From Laguncularia racemosa (lineage: Eukaryota; Streptophyta; Magnoliopsida; Myrtales; Combretaceae), in contig JBBMOL010000133.1 of the NCBI GenBank assembly GCA_037954665.1, positions 1,612,001 to 1,676,000 of the forward strand: a stretch of 64,000 nt of DNA, read 5' to 3'. How positions within the stretch are numbered: position 1 is the first letter of the stretch; each line of letters opens with the position of its first letter. Shown piece after piece: positions 9,805 through 22,900 of the stretch. A model generated the notes under the pieces. The model had not been told where the DNA came from. It saw only the letters and a program-made list of their open reading frames with translations, and did not search any database. A program made the position numbers and the translations under genes.

Positions 9805-12800
9805 CCTTTCTCTTCTTCGAAACAGCATTACTCTTTGTTTCATAATATATATATTTTTAAGAAAGGCTTACTCATACTTCCCGAGTTATCAGAAAACAAT
9901 ACCCAGATAAGGAATATATAAGAAAACAGACCCCGAACAACTTTCCTTAACAATGTTGACATAATCAATTTCGGGCAACTTCTTGCATAGACTAACTAAC
10001 TTCTGTTTCCATTTACGCAGATATAACAACAGCGACATTTAGCGCTTTATAAGATGCATTCCTCAATAAGAAATAAATAATTATATATTATATTTACATT
10101 ACCAAAAATGGAATACATTCCGGTCGTGAATACAACCTCAGTATTAATCTAGTCATTGAAGATTTCTATTAGTAGCAAAAGCAAACCACTTGAAATATGT
10201 AAAAATATTTTATTTGCTTCTCATTTTTACAAGCACATGTATAAAAAGTAAAACGCCAAACTATCGTTTGACATGTTATAATTTATCGAATACTCCGTTA
10301 ATTGAGTAAGTGTCTTTAAAACACGGTTAACAAACCTTTACAAGAAAATAAACATACATATCTTTAGTTGATCCCACCTTTAGCAGACATGTATTAAATT
10401 TTATTTTATATAATAGCATATTATTAAAGCAGCATTTACTAACGGAAGAAAAGTCATTAATGTATTTACGGAAATTCATCCAACAAGAATTAAATATATG
10501 TCTATATATAATATAACTGCATATTATTGACGCATTATTTACCCCCAAAAAGGGGTAAAAAAAAGAATATGAAATTCAATTTGAAAGCCAAAATATATTT
10601 TTGCCATCTTAAGGGATTATGAAATTAAATTGCCGTAATTGCTTTTCTAAAACTCGATATAAAGCCATCATGCAATCAAGATAAGGCGACAACAATTATC
10701 AACAAGAAAGAATAAACTTACAAAGAAGTTAATTTTTGAGGCTTTATTTTTTTGCTTAATCTAATTAGAAATTTCGAGTTGTAAAAAAATGATTAATAAA
10801 GAAAAATTACACGATATAAAAGTTTATTCTTTTTCTTTCTCAATAAACACGAATGATCAATATATCATCTATTAACAATAATTACCGGGAGCTACTTTTC
10901 AATTAGCTTGAATAAAACAAGTTATTGACTAAAACCTAAAATACTATACCAATGTCATACAAGGAATGTGATATTCCAGAGATACCTCATTTTTAGATAA
11001 TTAAGTCAATTTTGGTTTCCCAGTTTTAGTCAATTATGTTGTTTGTTCATTTTTGGAATATTATTTTGTATCTAATCTATGTTACTTTTTTCAGAAGTGA
11101 AAAATGATATTGTACGGGTTCGAACCATTCCTTCCTTAATTATGTAACATGTAGTTGAAAAAAAAAAAGCATTAAAAAGAAATTAGAATTGAAATTGAAA
11201 AGAAAAATACAAATTTAGATATGATTGGGATAAAAATAAATAAATTTTAATTTAACTTTGCTGAAATTTTCAACATTTATCTAATACAATAATTGCTCAA
11301 GAATGGGAAATATATAACTTCATTTTTTTTCCCTTATAACTCATGAATGTTAATACTGGCTCCTACATTTCGGCAACCATAATTAACGCAAAAAGCCCAA
11401 AAATAGCTTGTAACGGTAATAAAGTTAGAATATGAAAAATAAAAACTTTAAATTTCACTTTGCATATATACATTATATCAATTACTTTCCTTCTTATCGG
11501 ATTGAAGTATTTCAATAGCATGCAAGAGGTCTTAAATAGCAAGGAGAATTAGAGAATTGGAGACCTACATCATGCTCTATTCTGATTACGCAACTAAAAA
11601 ATTAACTTCCATATCAAGAGTACTAATCTCCAATGGCTTCCATGTTACCTGGGAAATGAATTTAGAGTTTTAGAATAAGGTATTGAGTATTGACTGGATC
11701 GAGTTGAGCTATGGCTTGTTATATGGACTGGTTTGTGCTGGGCTTATCATATGGACTGAATATTTACATTAGAAGAGAGGCTATCGTTGCAAGAAGTTGG
11801 GAAGTAGGAATGAATTAGAGAAATTAGCAGAAGTAGTAGAAGGGTGTTTGTATGTTTTCGAAAATTGTAAAGGTGAAAATTAAGGGGTACTGGAGCAAAA
11901 AAAAAAAAAAGTGTTTAACCTTTCTAACCATCCAACTACACGATTGGAAAGTGACTCAAATTCTGATTGATAAGCATCAATAGTAGTCATTTAAGTCAAT
12001 TTGGAAAGTGTGCCTTAGAGGTCTCCATATTTTGATCGTCCAAAATGGATTTCAAAAGCATGAATGAAATTTGTCCAAGAAGCAAGTTGATGATTTCCAT
12101 ACATACATTAAAATTGCAATGTCTTGTCGTCCATTGCAAATGAGGCAATTGTAATGCACTGTTCATGCACGATTTGATGAAAACTGAAGAATTGTTTTTC
12201 CTTAAAATATTTATTCTAAAGGGTCTTTGGTAGAAAATTTGGGCACCCTTAACTTTTTTTTTTTTTTTTTTTCATAATAGAATCAAAACTAGATGAAGTA
12301 GTACTATAAGATGATGAGGTCATACTCTAAGTAGAATGATTAGAGTCCAAAGTAGGACTCCAATTCAATATCGTTGGAATGTATATAATCTGTTACTTCT
12401 GTTCAAAAAGACTGCATTGACTCTACGTGGGAATATACAATAGCTTTCAGTTAGAGACAATTTAGGCCCAAGCCCAATTCAACTACACAAGCCTAGAGTC
12501 AGTTGAGAATGATACTACCACATTAGTGTGTATAAATGACATATTTTTGTATGCAAAAATTGCAAACGAAAACTACTGCAGAATATCATCATCGTGCCAA
12601 ACATGATGGTACCCTTGTCTTGTGATTCTGTTTTAAGTGTTAGGCCTGGTCATAACAAATCGATTTCTCCTAACAAAATTAATTTCAACTCTTGAATCCA
12701 GGCCTCATAAATTAGATTAAAAAGTAATTGTAACATCAACGAAGCTAAACTTTCCAAAATAAGACCATCACAAGGGATTATATTTTGGTTTTGCATGATT

Positions 12801-14048
12801 CTCTTTTTCTGGATTGTCGAAATAATTTGCTGTCTTAAGAGGTGAAAGTTTTTACCTAGACCTTGTCCAGTTAATAATACAACTAAAAGCAAATGATTAG
12901 TGGACTTTCACTTTGAATGACTTCCTACTTTCACAAATATGTCTAATTTTCTGACACCACCAATAGATGGATAGGTAAAAACTGAATATTAATAGTTCAA
13001 ACGGAAGGGTAATCAAGATTAACTCGGTAATCGTTAAGAAACTGGGGAAAGACGACAATACTTGAGTATGAAACTACTGCTTAAAAAAGAGAGGATTCAA
13101 GAAAGTGGAAATTCATATGGATTATATGCTTACCGTTCTAATGGAAAAGCTTAAGTAATTGCTTTCAGAATTGAATTATCTGCGTATTTTATACTTCATT
13201 AGGAAAAAGGTCCACAGCTCCAAATGTTTGAACAAGGGAGCCGTCAAGAAAGTGACGAAGAACGTAATTTTTGCTTCTTCCACCCGCTCGAGGCAACCTG
13301 CCATGGATATAAATTCAAGGTACTTCCTTTCTTTTTCTTTTTCTTTTTTTTAACTATTGCAAATATTCCCTGTGTTATTGGAAAAAAAAAAAAGAAAAAG
13401 AAAAAGGAACCTTCAATTATTATATAGATAGAATAATTGTTATGGAAAAATGAAGACAATTTTGCTTTTTACCTCTTGCCAAAAGATGTGCATAGTATTC
13501 ATTGATTCTTCAGAATTTACTTTTACAACCGCTATCCTCGTATTGGAGTAACGTAACTATTATAAAACCCCTGGCATCAATGTTCTGTTTAAGTCCCACC
13601 ATAACCAGACAGGCATTAACACAAAGGACTACTAAGAAGAAAAAGGACTTTAATTTGAATCCCACAATATCATTTCACCATCTCGCAGGATTATGAAATT
13701 AAAGTTAGCAAGGATATCATAGTCATTTCTCCCCCTCCAACAATTGAAAAAAAAAAATACAACTACATATATAATATATATAAATAATAACTAGTAAAAA
13801 AAAACAGAAGAAAATTTGGTTATAAAGGCTACACCAATTATGCCCATAAACTGTCTTTTTTCTCATTAAAAATTGTTCGATTTACATTATTTACATGCCG
13901 AATCAAATCCATTCAAACCCTTCACAAAAAATAAAAGATCCAAACTTCATCACTCCCACGGGTCGGGTCACCGTCTATCCGGATGAAGCTTAAGCTCTTT
14001 CTTACAAATCATTCTTCTTCTCCTTCTTTTTATTTCTCTCCTTTCCTT
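9805..14048. other. AT-rich intergenic DNA, no gene recognised
   Basis: The 5' flank of the NPF pseudogene merges into AT-rich DNA with A and T runs (11157-11168, 11890-11904, 12250-12272, 13380-13405). An 80-codon minus-strand frame at 12650-12892 has no recognisable domain and is probably chance. Confidence 0.55.
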
Positions 14049-14318
14049 CTAACTTTGACCCCAACAATTCAAGTACATAACATTCCTAAAAGACTCATCG
14101 GTTTGTTTCCTCCCCTCCTCGACTTTATTACCAACAACCCCACCAAGGTCCGACTCAAGAACGCCTGAAAGTGGCCGTAGATCCGCTGACTCCGCTGCGG
14201 AAAAGAGCCTCCGCTTACTAGAATGAAGCGATTTGAGACCTCCTTTGAGACCCTGGTCCGTGTGGCTTTGTACAGCCGCCACTCCTATCGCTATCCAGGC
14301 CTTATTCAAATGACCCAT
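14049..14318 (-). CDS. DUF3774 wound-responsive family protein, 89 aa
   Basis: This is a single-exon gene and the only host gene in the window with no visible defect. It begins MGHLNKAWIAIGVAAVQSH, the family's hydrophobic Ala-rich N-terminus. It continues with a basic, Ser-rich middle (SSKRRLFSAAES) and ends with the family signature ESFRNVMYLNCWGQS, close to the VMYLSCWG-type ending of DUF3774 proteins. The length is within the usual range of about 80-110 residues. Members are small plant proteins induced by wounding and low oxygen, and their molecular role is not established. The start is the first ATG after a leader, with a TATA box at 14542-14534. The call rests on recognising the N- and C-terminal signatures. 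Confidence 0.85.
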   Translation of the reverse strand: MGHLNKAWIAIGVAAVQSHTDQGLKGGLKSLHSSKRRLFSAAESADLRPLSGVLESDLGGVVGNKVEEGRKQTDESFRNVMYLNCWGQS

Positions 14319-14533
14319 TTGCCCTTTACCCCTTTTTTTTGTTAGATAACTTAAATTTTTATATCAAAGGAACCAACTCTGATGAAGATTTGATCTGGAA
14401 ATTAGTTGAAGCTCTCGACTTTGGCGTATTTGGTTTATAGGTATTGCTTCTTTCCAGGGTTTTGGATCAAAGATACTCAGTGGTTTGTTGTAGTTGCTTC
14501 TTGTTCTGTGACATGAGAGAGGGAAGAAAGGTG

Positions 14534-14542
14534 TTTTTTATA
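14534..14542 (-). promoter_or_regulatory. TATA box for the DUF3774 gene
   Basis: TATAAAAAA on the minus strand, followed by a CT-rich leader (CACCTTTCTTCCCTCTCTC). Transcription would start near 14505, giving a leader of roughly 190 nt. A weaker alternative, TATAAAAA, lies at 14363-14356 only 38 nt from the ATG. Confidence 0.55.
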
Positions 14543-14666
14543 GGAGGAAGACGTGTGGTATTGTGAAACCGGAAACAGAGAATGGTATTGGTTTGGTGAT
14601 GGAACCGAGGGTGGTTTTGTCGTTTATTGATCAATAATTCTGGATTACTGACAGTACCATTGTAGG

Positions 14667-14674
14667 GTGGGTCC
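14667..14674 (-). promoter_or_regulatory. Class I TCP-type site (GGACCCAC) upstream of the DUF3774 gene
   Basis: The minus strand reads GGACCCAC, which fits the published class I TCP consensus GGNCCCAC. It is about 125 bp upstream of the TATA box. Two more copies lie at 15625 and 15664. An 8-bp match alone is weak evidence. Confidence 0.3.
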
Positions 14675-16084
14675 AGTCTAGTGAGAGATCTTATCTGCAT
14701 AAAATAGTTGATTGTTGTATTATCATATCTTTTTTCCTTTTTTTTTTTTTAATTTTTTATGGCTATACATTAGATTAAGTATAAACTACACTGGATGTGT
14801 TATTCTCTAATAGTGATGGCATGACCTGCATAAATAAGATAAGGATAATAACTTAAAAATAAACATCTTTGTTGCATTCCGCAATTTAATGCTTAATTAA
14901 GTGGATTAGCTTTGTTTTTTGGGGTTTTGTATTATTAAATACACATCAGGTAGTTTGATTTAATGAAGAAGGCAGTGAATAAAAGCAAGGATAATATAGA
15001 TGTTATTATAAATGACCGGAAAAAATATAGGTTATATAAAAGAACTTATATTAAGCTGTTAGCTCAATTAATTTGAGTAATAAAAAAATAGACCTCAATA
15101 TCCTCTCTAATAATAAGATTTTATATGTTAAAAGAAAACCCAAAATATACATCATCACCGTTTACCATTTCGTTCATATACGATACTGCAGAACAAAATA
15201 ATTCTATCCAACATTGAGAATAATTAGAGTTTAAAATCATATTCTACGGGGTTGTAAGAATTCAATTAACACATATTAGGCAGAGTTGCTAAGGATGAGA
15301 AATAGGGATACTTTTTTATTTTTTCTAATTACAAATTCAATGAATAATGATGGAAAAAATATTTGTTGATGTATCATTTATATCATAAATTTTGCTCATT
15401 ATTTTAATAAAATCGATTTATTTTTTATTTTTATAATTTAATTATATATATTAAATTATTATTAATATATAAATTAATTATTAAATTAAAAATTAAATTA
15501 ATCCTATCAATAATACCAGGAAACCATAAAAAATTCCCGAGCGTAATCTCTGTGGAAACATATTATTAAGGTTAAGATGAAGATACGACAAGATGTCTAT
15601 CGTTATCCAACCAAAGGAATCATGGGACCCACTGCCGGTGCTTGCCAGGTTTTCAAAACCCTGGGACCCACTTACCCCTATTAACGTTCATTTTCCAACT
15701 GTCCTTTTTAGTCTCTCTCTCTCTCCTCTGAATTGTAAGTCACGGTACAATCATGCATCTTTGCGTGCGATAGCTGAAGGGACACGTGGGTAAGGATAAA
15801 ACAGCAAGACCTTGTTTTCTTGGCAACGTTGCTGGGTCTTCTTCTACGGCAGCCATGTCACGGCGTTTGCAAGAGGCACCACGTGATAGCTACTGATACG
15901 GACTAGTTTTGGCAGTTTCGTTATCTTTTGGGGCTTTTTATTTATTTTCTTCTTTATCACTTAGATCGTATTTCATTTTAAATGGTTAATTATATAGGTT
16001 TATATCATAGTTTTCTTTTATTATTATTATTATTTTATATATCTATTGACAAGGGATTCTAAACACATAACTTTATAAAAGGAA
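14675..16084. other. Upstream/intergenic DNA with a GC-richer, motif-dense island at 15590-15910
   Basis: Mostly AT-rich, with T and A tracts at 14729-14760 and 15420-15500. The island at 15590-15910 stands out. It has two GGACCCAC sites (15625-15632, 15664-15671) and two CACGTG G-boxes (15783-15788, 15880-15885), the first within ACACGTGG, an ABRE-like context. A 66-codon plus frame (15593-15793) has no recognised domain. It could be a distal promoter of the DUF3774 gene or the relic of another promoter. Confidence 0.4.
15783..15885. promoter_or_regulatory. Pair of G-box (CACGTG) elements
   Basis: CACGTG occurs at 15783-15788 and 15880-15885. G-boxes bind plant bZIP and bHLH factors. Two within about 100 bp are unlikely by chance in AT-rich DNA but remain unlinked to a proven transcription unit. 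Confidence 0.35.
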
Positions 16085-16585
16085 TTTAACGAGAGCTCAA
16101 TTATCAACCTTATAGTTCTCAAACAATAAAAATTGTTCTTTGCCTAAACTCTCAGTTAATATTTGAAAGTAAAAAATTCTTAATGAAACATTGTTTCTTT
16201 GATCTTTAAAATATAAAAAAAATCTTTTAATGAAGAGAAATAACTAAGTATTTATAAACTTTTAGGTTTAATGACATTCATCAAATTATCTTAACAATCA
16301 ACGAATAAGGTGAAATTTACTCATTTTAGGGTTATCTTAATAAGCTTACTATAAGCCTAAGGTTAGTAGTCTTCCTCATAAGTACATGAACTAGTTTCAG
16401 AAATGTTGGATATAAACGGACCAATCCAACAATCCCTGTTTCAAGTCCATAAAGCCAATTCACTCTTACTAATCCTAATAATTGGACTAGACTCACTAAG
16501 CTTTGTCACCCAGCCTAATGAATCAAACTAAATAATTAATAGGTTTAAGCAAATATATTTGTATAATACTTTTCAACCCTTTACA
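16085..16585 (-). repeat. Orphan LTR fragment related to the LTR of element E
   Basis: About 500 bp match 61860-62357 along their length with scattered substitutions and small gaps. Shared phrases include TTTGATCTTTA, GAAATGTTGGAT, CCTAATGAATCAA and the end CTTTTCAACCCTTTACA against CTTTTCAGCCCTCTACA. The minus strand has a TATA-like TATAAATA (16256-16249), as in E (62028-62021). The other LTR end is not found to the left, so it is truncated. Confidence 0.75.
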
Positions 16586-17610
16586 TTTTGCTCCATGACC
16601 AAAATTCTTTGAATAAAGTCAAAGGAGTTTTAGCATCAGATAAGCCTTTCTAACGATTAGAAAGTTGCTTAGCACATGTAAGCTTGTGGAATAGCTATAT
16701 CGCTATCATATATATGCTTGCACGATTTATATTACAAAAGTCTGGTGCTAATGTTACATATAATTTAAATTTTTCTCTTAATGTACAAGCTTGTAGCACC
16801 ATTTAATTATGCGTATTGCTTTTAGCCAATTGAAAATGCAAAATTGCTCGAGATTGTGATATGGTATCACTTGGGATGAACGAAGTGCAAAATTGATTAA
16901 GACAATGATATTTCTTGCAATATGATTGTTAAAATTAGATTCTCAATAGATTTTTTCATGCTCTTCATATGTCATTGAATGTTTCAAATGCGTACATAAT
17001 GATCTTGTATATGTCTTTCATGGGAAAAACAAAGAAAGAACATCTTGGCTCAAAAAAAAAAAAAGATTTTATCAGCCTAGTATATTGTAAAAACACACAC
17101 ATTTGACCCTACACAAATAGGGTAAACGGCAATGTAGTTTAATTCAAGCTATATTAGACTTAAATAAGTATTTTTTAATATATTATAGGTTCTATAATTT
17201 CACATAAATAGAAAATTATGAATTTTCAAAGTTTTTCGAATGGAGATGCATCAAAATCAAAATAGAATCAGCCTTGAATCTTTTCAAAATTTCTTTAACC
17301 TTGACCAAATTTTATCTTATATCACCATTATACGAATTCACATATTATTTATTATAATTTAAATCCAGTTAAGATCTTTACACTTTATCAGTAAATCTCT
17401 TCACGTCAATTATATTTATTTTCTTTCCTAATCCAATTTTTTTGCTCTAACTCTGAATTGCATTATTATATAGCTTAAGGCAACCATATCTAATTTATAT
17501 GATCTAACAAGAGTATCTTGCTTAGTGATATCCACGATTATATCATCTCTTCCTTTGTGTTTCATAATCCTTTTGGGAGTTGTAACAGTGCTAATTTTCT
17601 ATAAATTCAT
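16586..17610. other. AT-rich intergenic DNA, no gene seen
   Basis: No coding signal was recognised. The part next to 17611 may include the decayed 3' end of the DUF295 pseudogene. Confidence 0.5.
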
Positions 17611-18147
17611 CTAATATTCTATAGCATGAAAAGCACCCCTGTGATAAATCACATCTATGAAACATTCTATGTTTGAATGGTTTTCCTCAATAGCTATCCA
17701 ATTTTCATCTTCAGCCTTGAAAATTGCTAGAGTATACATGCCACTATATGTGACTACAACCTCATAATCATGAGAATTCAAAAGAGGTTCACATGATAAA
17801 ATTGCCTTTTTTACATATCCAGTATAAAAGAACTCTTCTTCACCCTCTTCTAACACAATCGCATCTACTTCGAATCTAATCGGTGGAAGTTTGATGGTTT
17901 TGCCAGTAAAAGGATTTGACATGATAAAATAAGTTTTGCTATTGAAGGGCAACCAACCATGAGAAGAAACACAACATCTCTCACTATAAGGCACACTAAT
18001 CTCAAAGTCTAAAATTTTGTTTTTGGCAATACTATACAGATATCTTTGTTTGCTTCCTTCTATAGTTAGAATCAATACTAGAGGAAGTTGATGATGAATA
18101 GTCTTGAGAAAAACTTGTCGGCTCTTTTTTGTTTTGCGCAACATCAT
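17611..18147 (-). pseudogene. DUF295-type F-box protein fragment
   Basis: 178 codons match the DUF295 half of plant F-box/DUF295 proteins. They contain CCVSSHGWLPF, then NPFTGKTIKLPP, KKAILSCEP, a VVVTYSGMYTLAIFK strand, and FIDVIYHRGAFHAIEY near the end. These follow the family order (SHGWL, NPLTG...LPP, KAVLS, then DVIYYKGKFYA). No F-box is visible upstream: the frame is closed near 18185, and sequence further 5' (18190-18480) is not F-box-like. The open frame stops soon after the FHAIEY motif, earlier than usual. DUF295 genes often expand and decay in plants. This is most likely a truncated pseudogene, though a short expressed gene is not excluded. Confidence 0.75.
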
Positions 18148-19290
18148 ACCATGATTTGCAGAGACACTAAGGTGGAGCTAGTCGGATCCGGATTTAATCT
18201 CCAATCTTCGATTGAAATTCTCTCTAATAGTCTTCTTTCTTGCCTCAATACTCTTGTTTTCTTTCATATTGACTTTTTGCAGGTGAAACAGCGGTTTGAC
18301 AAGATATATGTCATTATGCCTCGGTTTGTCTACGGTCAGAGCCACCAAGAGACGTAGAAGCAAAAGTAGTAGGAGGCAAACAATCAGAATAATAGGTGAC
18401 AGCATTATATATATATATATGTATATCATTCCACAACAGCGAAGTTCATAGCTCTTTATGCATTGAAATCTTGAGCTCTGCAAAGAATCTTCTCTGGAAA
18501 ATTCTGTTGCGAGATTCTATCAAAAAACTTGGGCATTCCCAACAGCAGGGGAAACTCTAATTGTTGATTGCTTTAGACATCTGGAAATGAAATATTTGTA
18601 TGCAAATGGTCCTTGCTCCTGTTGTTCAAGTCTATGAGGCAGGGGACAAATCATATGCTTTTAGTTTTTTTTTTCTTTTTTCTTTTTATAATTTAAATTC
18701 CAACACAATCTTGTTCCAGCAATCGAAATCGCGTTGCCCTTCCCTGTGCGAGAGTGATCGTTATCATATGGATGTGCGTGGATTGCTCCTGTAGACATTA
18801 AATCTTTCTAATCCGTAACTTCCCTTTCTCATCATCAACATCACCACTTTCATATCCAGTAATGCATGTACTGTTATTATCCTAAGACATATCCTCATGA
18901 CTCGAATTTCAACAACTCATCGTATGTTTCAAGTTTCAACATATGTGCTAAGAGCTTCCCCTCATAAGTTCATAATCGAAGGCTGGGGATTATCATTGAA
19001 CAGTTCGACACGTTGTCAGAGGCTTCCACTGAATGTCGTCTTCTAACATTATTAGATGCTTCCTTATGTGGCCAACTAAGGGACGATGGCTTATCCGTAA
19101 CTGCTGTTCCTCACATGATCCACCTTCCTCCCAAGCCAGTTGAAAATTAGTCATATTGCCTTAAACATCGTCAATTAATTTCCTCACTTTGTCTGTGAGC
19201 TGCAGCTGAGATAAAGAAGCACTCGTCCTTTTGGAGTTATTTTCCATCCTCCCAAAGGATCAAATAATATCATTATGAACTTCCAGATTC
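18148..19290. other. Intergenic DNA with a short TA microsatellite
   Basis: A (TA)n run lies at about 18406-18424. The minus strand of 19000-19290 stays mostly open in one frame, with only a few stops, directly downstream of the VOZ fragment. It may be the eroded VOZ 3' end or another exon, but I do not recognise the product. Confidence 0.45.
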
Positions 19291-19445
19291 ATCAACTTTA
19301 TCATTCTTCTTACCTAATTTGATAGGCTCCTTGACATCTGCAAAAGTTTCAGTAGTCAACTTTTTCATCTGTTTCCACAAATCAGCCAGTGATTCCTTGT
19401 TCACCTTTACTTTAGGACTCTTTTTCTCAATGACAAGCTTAAGTT
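19291..19445 (-). pseudogene. VOZ transcription factor pseudogene, C-terminal part
   Basis: This continues the VOZ pseudogene from 24081-25025 after removal of the copia element. The minus strand encodes KLVIEKKSPKVKV followed by ESLADLWKQMKKLT, corresponding to the conserved KLVDGKK and VADLQKQMGRLTA segments of VOZ proteins. A TAA/TGA pair follows near 19277-19272. AAGTT at 19441-19445 is one copy of the target duplication. Confidence 0.85.
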
Positions 19446-19798
19446 TGTTAAAATTTCTTTTTTAGTAAAATGAGTTGCCTTTGATGAAAGGAAGAACAGT
19501 TGATGCTGATACGAGAAATAATTTTGCAGCAGAGTTGAAAAATGAAGAATGGAACAACCTCTACTATTTCGAAAGTTGTAATACAAATAAAAACAAATGA
19601 AAATTAATTCACTAATTGCATGGTCTTACAAACAAGTCATGACTAATAACAACAAGATCACTTATCTAACTGATTCCTAAAAACTAGGATAGCGCTATAA
19701 CAACAACAACAGCAACGACAGTAAAAAAGAAAAAAAACAGGACGGTTAGGAGACGACAACAGCTGGAATATTTATACTCCTGAAGCATAATTTTAACA
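19446..19798 (-). repeat. 3' LTR of copia B
   Basis: 353 bp. The minus strand starts TGTTAAAATTATGC and ends TTTTAACA. It carries a TATA-like GAGTATAAATATTCC near the start, as does the partner LTR. Confidence 0.93.
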
Positions 19799-19936
19799 CT
19801 CCTCCTTGCTTTAGGAGTTGCAAACACCAATTTTCTTCCTTAGACACTCCATTCTACTGGCTAGGAGTGGCTTCGTGAATAAATTCGCCAGCCGATCCTT
19901 GGACTTGCAATAAACCAGTTGAACATGGTCTTCCTT

Positions 19937-22900
19937 TTACACTTCTCTCAAGAAAAATAACTTGATGTTGAAATGTTTGGTCTTTCCATGAAACATCGGA
20001 TTGTGAGAGATTGCTATAGTAGCTTGGTTGTCCACAAAGATCTTAGTACTTTCCTCTTGTTCCAGATTAACATCCATAAAAAATTTCCTTAGCCACAATG
20101 TCAGATTGACTGCAGTAGTTGAAGCAATGAATTTGACTTCAGCAGTGGATTGTGCCACAATTTCTTGCTTCTTTGAGCTCCATGAGAAGATGCCGGATCC
20201 AAGGGTGAAGCAGTAGTCGGAAGTGCTTTTCATGTCATCAACTAAGCCACCCCAATCACTGTCCAAGAATTCAATAAGCTTGAATTCCTTGCTTCTAGTA
20301 AACTTGACTCCAAACTCACTTGTACCTTTAACATGTCGCACCACTCTCTTGGCAACTTTGAGGTGCAATTCACTTGCATAATGCATAAATCTAGACAAAA
20401 TGCTTACAACATTCAAAATGTCAGGTCGTGTGGCCGTGAGATACATCAAACATCCAACTAAGCTTCTAAAGTGACCTTCATCAACTCCACCAGCAGCATC
20501 ATTCTTACATAGTTTTTCCTTTTGATTCATTGGAGTACACAATGCCTTGCATCCTTCAAGCTGAAACTTATTTAAAATCTCCTTGGCATATTTCCTTTGG
20601 CAAATGAAGACTTCATACTTAGCTTGCTTTATTTCCATCCCAAGGAAGAATGTCATCAATCCAAGATCTGTCATCTCAAATTCTTTTGTCAACGCATGTT
20701 CGAACTTTTCAATCGGCTGTAGATCATTTCCTGGTTAACAAAAGATCATTGACGTAGAGAGAAACTATCAGAACATGTTTGACATAGAGAGTGGCCTCTG
20801 ATACGCTTTTTGTAAATCCTAAACTCAGCAAGTATTCATCTATCTTGCTGTACCAAGCTCTTGGAGCTTGCTTCAATCCATAAAGGGCCTTCTTGAGAAG
20901 AAATACATTATCCTCTTTTCCTTTCTTCTCAAAACCTTTTGGCTGCTCAACATAGATTTCTTCTTACAGGACACCATTTAGGAATGCTGATTTTACATCC
21001 AGTTGATACACTTTCCAATTCATTTGAGCAGAAATAGTAAGTAGAAGTCTTATGGTATCCAATCGAGCAATTGGTGCAAAGGTGTCTGAGTAGTCAACAC
21101 CAGGCACTTGTGCATACCTTTTTACTACAAGTCTTGCCTTATTCTTGTTGATGGAACCATCAGCATTTAGCTTGGTTCTATACACCCATTTGACACCAAT
21201 CACTTTTTGATCGTTAGGAGTTTCTACAAGTGTCCATTTCTTGTTCTCTTCTATCATGGACAGCTCTTCTTCCATAGCTCTTGTCCACTTCTAACTTCTC
21301 TTAGCTTCCTTATAATCAGCTGGTTCACATACAATAATATTACATCTTTCGTAGATGTCCGAGAGTGGCCTACTTCCTCTTACTGGTGTATCATCCATGA
21401 TTTCACTTTGCTAATCATCATCCTCATCTGCATTTAAACTGAGTAAATTTATCCTCAGTTTTGCGGCTGTATGCTTTCCAAGTTTTGCAGCCTCCTAGTT
21501 CCATTCCTTGTCTTCCATGAAATGAACATTGCAACTTATGATGACATTTCCAGTTTGTGGTTAGAAGACTTTATAGGCTTTGCTCACTGTGCTATAACCA
21601 ACAAAGATCCTTAGTGCAGCTCTTTTATCTAGCTTGTCGCATTTGATTTGTGGAACATGGGTGAAGCACAAACAACGAAATATTTTTAAGAGCTTTAACG
21701 ATGGTTTGTAACCATACTAGGCTTCAAAAGGTGTTTGATCTCTTATCGCCTTTGTTGGAAGTCTATTTTGAAGAAACATAGCTGTGCTTGCTGCTTTAGC
21801 CCAAAATTTCTTTGGCAAACGTTTTTCGTGCAGCATGTATTGGGACATTTCCATGATGTACCTGTTCCTTCTTTCACTAACTCCATTTTATTGCGGTGTG
21901 TAAGGAGTAGTGAGCTAATGTTTAATTCCAGCATCTTCACAAAATCAATTGAATTCACTTGAGGCATATTCCTTCCCATTGTTTGATCTCACACTTTGAA
22001 ATTTGTAGCCACTTTCGTTTTCCACTTTTGCCTTAAACTTCCAAAATGCTGGAGCAACTTCCGATTTAAACTTTAAGAAAAAAAATCCAACACATTTTGG
22101 TAAAGTCATCAATGAATGCAACGTAATAAAGACTACCATTTAGAGAAGGAGTTCTTTGAGGTCCACACACATCAGTGTGAATCAATTGCAATTTCCTCGA
22201 TGCTCTGCCAGCTGCTTTTTAGAAGGGCTTTCTTTTCAATTTTCCAAACCGACATGCCTCACAGCTTGTGCTTTTGTCTTTGATATTTGGTAGACCCTTT
22301 ACCATCTCCTTGGATCTCATTTATAGCAGTCCTTGGTGATAATAATGCCTAAGCCTCTTGTGCCAAACTTCCGTGGCATCTTCGTTAACCGAGAAAGCTG
22401 TTTGCTCCTCCTTCAACGAATTTAGAGCAAAGCTTTTTCCCTTCATTCTAATCTTGAAGATATCTTGATTAGCTACATCCTTAATGAGACAATACTTATC
22501 TTCAAAAGTGACTTTAAAGCCTCTTTCTATAAGCTGACCAACATTCAACAAGTTTTGTTGAATTTCAGGAACGAAGAGGACATCGAGGATTAGTTTTGTA
22601 CCTTTACTACTTGTTATTGCAGCTGTGCCTGTTCCTTTTATGGAGATATATTCACCATTGCCAATTCTGACTTTGGTGATGTTGGTCAGTGTCAAGTCCT
22701 TGAATAGCTCCTTGTCATTGTTCGTATAATTTGTATAACTGCTGTCAAACAGATAACTTTCACTTAACTCACAATTTACAAGACATGTTGCCACGAACAG
22801 TTGATCCTCCTCCTCTTGATCAGATGTCCGTACGTCTTCTCCTCTTGGTTGAGCTTTATTTTTGCATATGACAGCCTCATGTCTAGCTTGGTTGCACTTG

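Noticed and set aside
12650..12892. 80-codon minus-strand open frame
   Set aside because: No domain or motif recognised, AT-rich context, no promoter or neighbours that support a gene.
15593..15793. 66-codon plus-strand open frame in the GC-richer island
   Set aside because: Low-complexity Ser/Leu/Pro content and no family signature; more likely promoter DNA.
16085..16585. The missing 3' LTR of element E
   Set aside because: DUF295 and VOZ pseudogenes lie between it and the rest of E, so it is more likely a separate insertion.
18178..18483. Minus-strand frame as the F-box N-terminus of the DUF295 gene
   Set aside because: Its Leu/Ile-rich and TA-repeat-derived sequence has no F-box motif and is separated by a stop.
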